The notes under the pieces were generated by a model. That model saw only the letters and a list, made by a program, of their open reading frames with translations. It was not told where the DNA came from and searched no databases. A stretch of 64,000 nucleotides of DNA from Gammaproteobacteria bacterium Ga0077554 (GTDB lineage Bacteria > Pseudomonadota > Gammaproteobacteria > Ga0077554 > Ga007554), in the NCBI GenBank assembly GCA_001464585.1, contig LNFF01000022.1, forward strand, positions 1 through 64,000, in the 5' to 3' direction. This document shows positions 59,710 to 64,000 of this stretch, piece after piece. A program made the translations under genes and the position numbers. Each line of letters begins with the position of its first letter. Positions within the stretch are counted from its first letter, which is position 1.

Positions 59710-60492
59710 TTACGGGGCATCCGGTGGCGGCAACATCTTGCCCGCACGGTTCTTTTTATAAAGGCGATAGAGCGCTGATGCCGGGCCGGAAAGAGCGTAA
59801 ATCAAAAACACCATAAATAATATTTGTGGCGGGCTCAATGAGATCACTACAAAAACCACCATTACCAACACAATGGCAATAAACGGCACTTTGTTTTTGA
59901 GATCAAGTTCTTTAAAACTGAGATAGTAAATATTGCTGACCATTAACACGCCCGCCGCAACTGTGGCACAGAACGCGACAATGGCAAGGTCTTTGCCTTT
60001 CAGCCCATAGTCATCACACATCCACACCAACCCGGCCACCAAACCGGCAGCGGCAGGGCTGGCCAGCCCTTGAAAGTAACGCTTGTCGACGCTGCCGATG
60101 CGGGTGTTGAAACGCGCCAAGCGCAATGCTGCGGCGGCAGCGTAAACAAACGCGGCGAGCCAGCCGATTTTACCCAGTGTTGAAAGCGACCAGACATACA
60201 CTACCAGCGCAGGCGCAAGACCAAACGACACCATGTCCGCAAGGCTATCGTATTCCTTGCCAAAATCACTTTGGGTATTGGTGAGGCGAGCCACACGGCC
60301 ATCAATACCGTCCATGATCATGGCGATGAATACGGCCACTGCCGCAGGCTCAAAGCGCCCACCCATCGCCGCAACAATCGCATAAAAACCGGCAAATAAT
60401 CCCGCCGTGGTAAACAGGTTCGGCAGCAAATAAATGCCTTTGCTGCGCTTCACTTCATTCGCTTCTGTGGTATCGGGTGTGTCTTCTTCCAT
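59710..60492 (-). CDS. pssA: CDP-diacylglycerol-serine O-phosphatidyltransferase
   Basis: 260 residues, membrane enzyme. It makes phosphatidylserine from CDP-diacylglycerol and serine. The CDP-alcohol motif is seen in MDGIDGRVARLTNTQS then DFGKEYDSLADMVSFG (about residues 56-87), followed by several membrane helices. KGIYLLPNLFTTAGLFAGFY is the usual N-terminal helix. The start ATG 60492 gives this normal N terminus; the frame upstream passes through a CCCTCCC-type repeat and is not conserved. It lies between ilvC and leuA, a common order (ilvBHC-pssA-leuA). Confidence 0.94.
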   Translation of the reverse strand: MEEDTPDTTEANEVKRSKGIYLLPNLFTTAGLFAGFYAIVAAMGGRFEPAAVAVFIAMIMDGIDGRVARLTNTQSDFGKEYDSLADMVSFGLAPALVVYVWSLSTLGKIGWLAAFVYAAAAALRLARFNTRIGSVDKRYFQGLASPAAAGLVAGLVWMCDDYGLKGKDLAIVAFCATVAAGVLMVSNIYYLSFKELDLKNKVPFIAIVLVMVVFVVISLSPPQILFMVFLIYALSGPASALYRLYKKNRAGKMLPPPDAP

Positions 60493-60543
60493 TACAAGTG
60501 TTTTTCCGTTTTTGTATGGAGTGAGGCTGGCCTGATTACCCAA

Positions 60544-60569
60544 CCCCCTCCCACAGGCGGGAGAGGGGG
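60544..60569 (-). terminator. GC-rich hairpin between ilvC and pssA
   Basis: CCCCCTCCC (60544-60552) and GGGAGAGGGGG (60559-60569) form an imperfect stem around a short loop, 16 bases past the ilvC stop. No T tract follows. It may be an mRNA stabiliser or partial terminator. It belongs to the same dispersed motif type as 17421-17444. Confidence 0.45.
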
Positions 60570-60584
60570 AAGGCTTGCGCGCAC

Positions 60585-61741
<1,157 letters not shown>

Positions 61742-61746
61742 TACCC

Positions 61747-62238
61747 CTAAAGGTGCAAACTTTTTTCGCCGCGCGCAATGCCTGATACGCCGGAGCGCAC
61801 GGTTTCAACGATGCTGTTGGCCTCCACCGCCTGGATAAACGCATCCAGCTTGCTGCCCGCACCAGTTAATTCCACGATGTAGGTGCTGGCTGTCACATCA
61901 ATAATGTGGGCACGGAAAATATCCACCAGACGTTTCAGCTCTTCGCGCGCTTCGCCGGTCGCCCTGAGCTTGATCAACATCATTTCACGTTCAATGTGCG
62001 GACCTTCGGTCAAGTCCAGCAGTTTGACGACATCCACCAGCTTGTTAAGCTGTTTGGTGATTTGCTCAACAACCTCTTCCGAGCCGCGCGTGACCAAGGT
62101 CATGCGTGACAACGAAGGATCTTCGGTTGCCGCAACGGTGAGTGATTCGATGTTATAACCGCGCGCTGAAAACAGCCCCGCCACGCGCGACAATGCACCG
62201 GCTTCGTTTTCCAGCAAAATTGAAATAATGTGGCGCAT
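61747..62238 (-). CDS. ilvH: Acetolactate synthase small (regulatory) subunit
   Basis: 163 residues. An N-terminal ACT domain (RHIISILLENEAGALSRVAG, LFSARGYNIESLTVAATEDP) and a C-terminal part (MLIKLRATGEAREELKRLVD, then FRAHIIDVTASTYIVELTG) are of the AHAS small-subunit type. It binds valine and controls IlvB. It starts two bases after the ilvB stop in the same operon. Confidence 0.95.
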   Translation of the reverse strand: MRHIISILLENEAGALSRVAGLFSARGYNIESLTVAATEDPSLSRMTLVTRGSEEVVEQITKQLNKLVDVVKLLDLTEGPHIEREMMLIKLRATGEAREELKRLVDIFRAHIIDVTASTYIVELTGAGSKLDAFIQAVEANSIVETVRSGVSGIARGEKSLHL

Positions 62239-62240
62239 GG

Positions 62241-63965
62241 CTAGGCTAACTCCCTGTCGGGTGACAAGTGCATCTCATGATGGCCTTTACCCTGCGCAAT
62301 CATGGGATAAACATTTTCAGTCTGGTCAGTAATAAAATCCATGAATACCAATCTGTCTTTCAACTTCAGGGCTTCGCGCAATGCCGGCTCGACATCGGCC
62401 GGTTTTTCGATGCACATACCCACATGACCATAGCTTTCTGCCAGCTTCACGAAGTCGGGCAACGCGTCCATATATGACATGGCATAACGGCCTTCGTAGA
62501 AAAATTCCTGCCACTGCCGCACCATGCCCATGTAGCGATTATTCAGGTTAATAACCTTGATCGGCAAACCGTACTGACGGCAGGTCGACAATTCCTGTAT
62601 GCACATTTGAATGCTGGCTTCGCCAGTGACGCAAGCCACCGTGGCATCCGGATGCGCTAACTGCACGCCCATCGCCGCTGGCAAACCAAAGCCCATGGTG
62701 CCCAGTCCGCCGGAGTTGATCCAGCGCAGGGGTTTGTCAAATTTGTAAAACTGCGCGGCCCACATCTGGTGCTGGCCTACATCAGATGTTACATAAGCTT
62801 CGCCTTCGGTGAGGCGATACAACGTTTCCAGCACATATTGCGGTTTGATCAATGCGCTGTTGCGGTCGTACTTGAGACAATTCACGCTACGCCACGCATT
62901 GATTTGATCCCACCACTGGGTTAATCGCTGCATGGGCGCAACAGGGTCAGGCCTGCGTTTATCTTCTTTGATCAGGCGGATCATGTCTTTCACGACATGA
63001 TTAACATCACCGACAATCGGCACGTGAACCTTGACGCTCTTGGAAATCGAAGAGGGGTCAATGTCGATATGAATAATTTGCGCCTCGGGGCAGAAATATT
63101 TCACCTCGCCCACCACGCGGTCGTCAAAACGCGCGCCGATCGCCACCAGCACATCGCAATGATGCATCGCCATATTGGCTTCATAGGTGCCGTGCATGCC
63201 GAGCATGCCGAGTGATTGCGGGTCGGTGGCCGGATAAGCGCCCAGCCCCATCAAAGTTTGTGTGATGGGGAAGCCCAGCATACGCGTCATTTCCGTAAGC
63301 GCATCCTGCGCGCCGCTCAGGATCACGCCGCCACCGGTATAGAGCATGGGTTTTTTCGCGGTGAGCATTAAATCCACGGCCTTGCGGATTTGCCCAGGAT
63401 GGCCTTTCAGCACCGGATTATAGGAACGGATCGACACTTCTTGAGGATAGCTGTATTCCGTGCGCTGTGCGGTGACATCTTTGGGCACGTCAACCACCAC
63501 CGGGCCGGGACGACCCGTGGTGGCAAGATAAAATGCTTTTTTAATAGTGGTAGCGAGGTCTTTCACATCTTTCACCAGAAAGTTGTGTTTGACGCAGGGG
63601 CGTGTGATGCCCACGGAATCCACTTCCTGAAACGCGTCGCTGCCTATTGCCGTGGTTTTCACCTGGCCAGTGATCACCACCATGGGAATCGAGTCCATGT
63701 GCGCGGTCGCAATGCCGGTGATGGCATTGGTGGCACCCGGGCCCGAGGTCACGAGCACCACGCCAGGCCTGCCGGTAGAGCGCGCATAACCGTCGGCGGC
63801 GTGGGTAGCGCCCTGTTCGTGGCGCACCAATATATGTTTCACCTCTTCCTGCCGGTACAACGCATCGTATATATGCAAAACAGCGCCACCAGGATAGCCA
63901 AACACATATTCCACGCCCTCGTCCTTCAGGCATCGGACAAGTATTTCGGCACCGGTTAATTCCAC
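62241..63965 (-). CDS. ilvB: Acetolactate synthase large subunit
   Basis: 574 residues from the GTG at 63965, with GGAG nine bases upstream. This ThDP/FAD enzyme makes acetolactate or acetohydroxybutyrate. Signatures: [18 protein letters not shown], the ThDP Glu in [40 protein letters not shown], the FAD region [16 protein letters not shown], the ThDP-binding [15 protein letters not shown] (about 437-451; the usual GDGSFQM/GDASIQM motif appears here as GEASIQM) and [19 protein letters not shown]. It starts the ilvB-ilvH-ilvC-pssA-leuA run; its promoter is at or beyond the right edge. Confidence 0.96.
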   Translation of the reverse strand: MELTGAEILVRCLKDEGVEYVFGYPGGAVLHIYDALYRQEEVKHILVRHEQGATHAADGYARSTGRPGVVLVTSGPGATNAITGIATAHMDSIPMVVITGQVKTTAIGSDAFQEVDSVGITRPCVKHNFLVKDVKDLATTIKKAFYLATTGRPGPVVVDVPKDVTAQRTEYSYPQEVSIRSYNPVLKGHPGQIRKAVDLMLTAKKPMLYTGGGVILSGAQDALTEMTRMLGFPITQTLMGLGAYPATDPQSLGMLGMHGTYEANMAMHHCDVLVAIGARFDDRVVGEVKYFCPEAQIIHIDIDPSSISKSVKVHVPIVGDVNHVVKDMIRLIKEDKRRPDPVAPMQRLTQWWDQINAWRSVNCLKYDRNSALIKPQYVLETLYRLTEGEAYVTSDVGQHQMWAAQFYKFDKPLRWINSGGLGTMGFGLPAAMGVQLAHPDATVACVTGEASIQMCIQELSTCRQYGLPIKVINLNNRYMGMVRQWQEFFYEGRYAMSYMDALPDFVKLAESYGHVGMCIEKPADVEPALREALKLKDRLVFMDFITDQTENVYPMIAQGKGHHEMHLSPDRELA

Positions 63966-64000
63966 GTCATCATCTCCAAAATATAGAAAAAACGCCCACT

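Overview
The window looks like a chromosomal segment of a gammaproteobacterium (possibly one close to the beta/gamma border) of moderate GC content. Pointers are tgt-yajC-secD-secF, mnmA-hflD overlapping by four bases, xseB-ispA, ilvB-ilvH-ilvC-pssA-leuA, rhombosortase, and a tkt-gap-pgk-pyk-fba run of the kind common in chemolithoautotrophs using the Calvin cycle. No RuBisCO or phosphoribulokinase is in the window, so autotrophy is only inferred. No tRNA, rRNA or CRISPR repeat array was recognised.

Layout. 0-0.75 kb: 5' part of a minus-strand cas3 (HD nuclease domain) leaving the left edge, with a WYL-domain regulator upstream of it. 2-4.5 kb: a small mobile palindrome, a pRiA4b/SEC-C protein and peptide deformylase. 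4.6-12 kb: glycolysis/Calvin genes fba, pyk, pgk, gap, tkt. 12-16.6 kb: a redoxin and the SAM cycle metK-ahcY-metF, with a SAH riboswitch before ahcY. 16.8-18.3 kb: acetyltransferase and htpX. 18.7-23.1 kb: an unexplained accessory group (697-residue duplicated-domain protein, FMN-binding protein, small lipoprotein, trypsin-like protease). 23.3-31 kb: Sec, tRNA modification, isoprenoid genes and an EpsD-like foldase. 31-35 kb: an RND efflux pair. 35.3-37.8 kb: bcp, mnmA, hflD. 38-44 kb: a repeat lipoprotein, ROK kinase, cobamide-related genes and glutathione peroxidase. 44.6-49.5 kb: a decayed Crp/Fnr gene, rhombosortase, subtilase and an EamA exporter. 49.6-51.6 kb: dapC-dapD. 51.6-56.5 kb: an accessory island between dapD and rimI (broken zeta-like ATPase, ATPase-TOPRIM pair resembling two-gene phage defences, antiporter flanked by a duplicated rimI end). 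56.5-64 kb: rimI, uracil-DNA glycosylase and the leuA-pssA-ilvCHB block.

The most striking feature is heavy colonisation by short palindromic repeats. One family (about 110 bp, two copies) carries a different perfect 10-bp target-site duplication at each copy, so it has transposed. A second family (TGTCATTTCGA ends) sits only between genes of the same direction. Two further families are inserted inside genes without breaking the frame: in xseB, hflD and twice in the uracil-DNA glycosylase gene. The defence content (cas3/WYL at the left edge, ATPase-TOPRIM pair near 53 kb) is the other notable theme.
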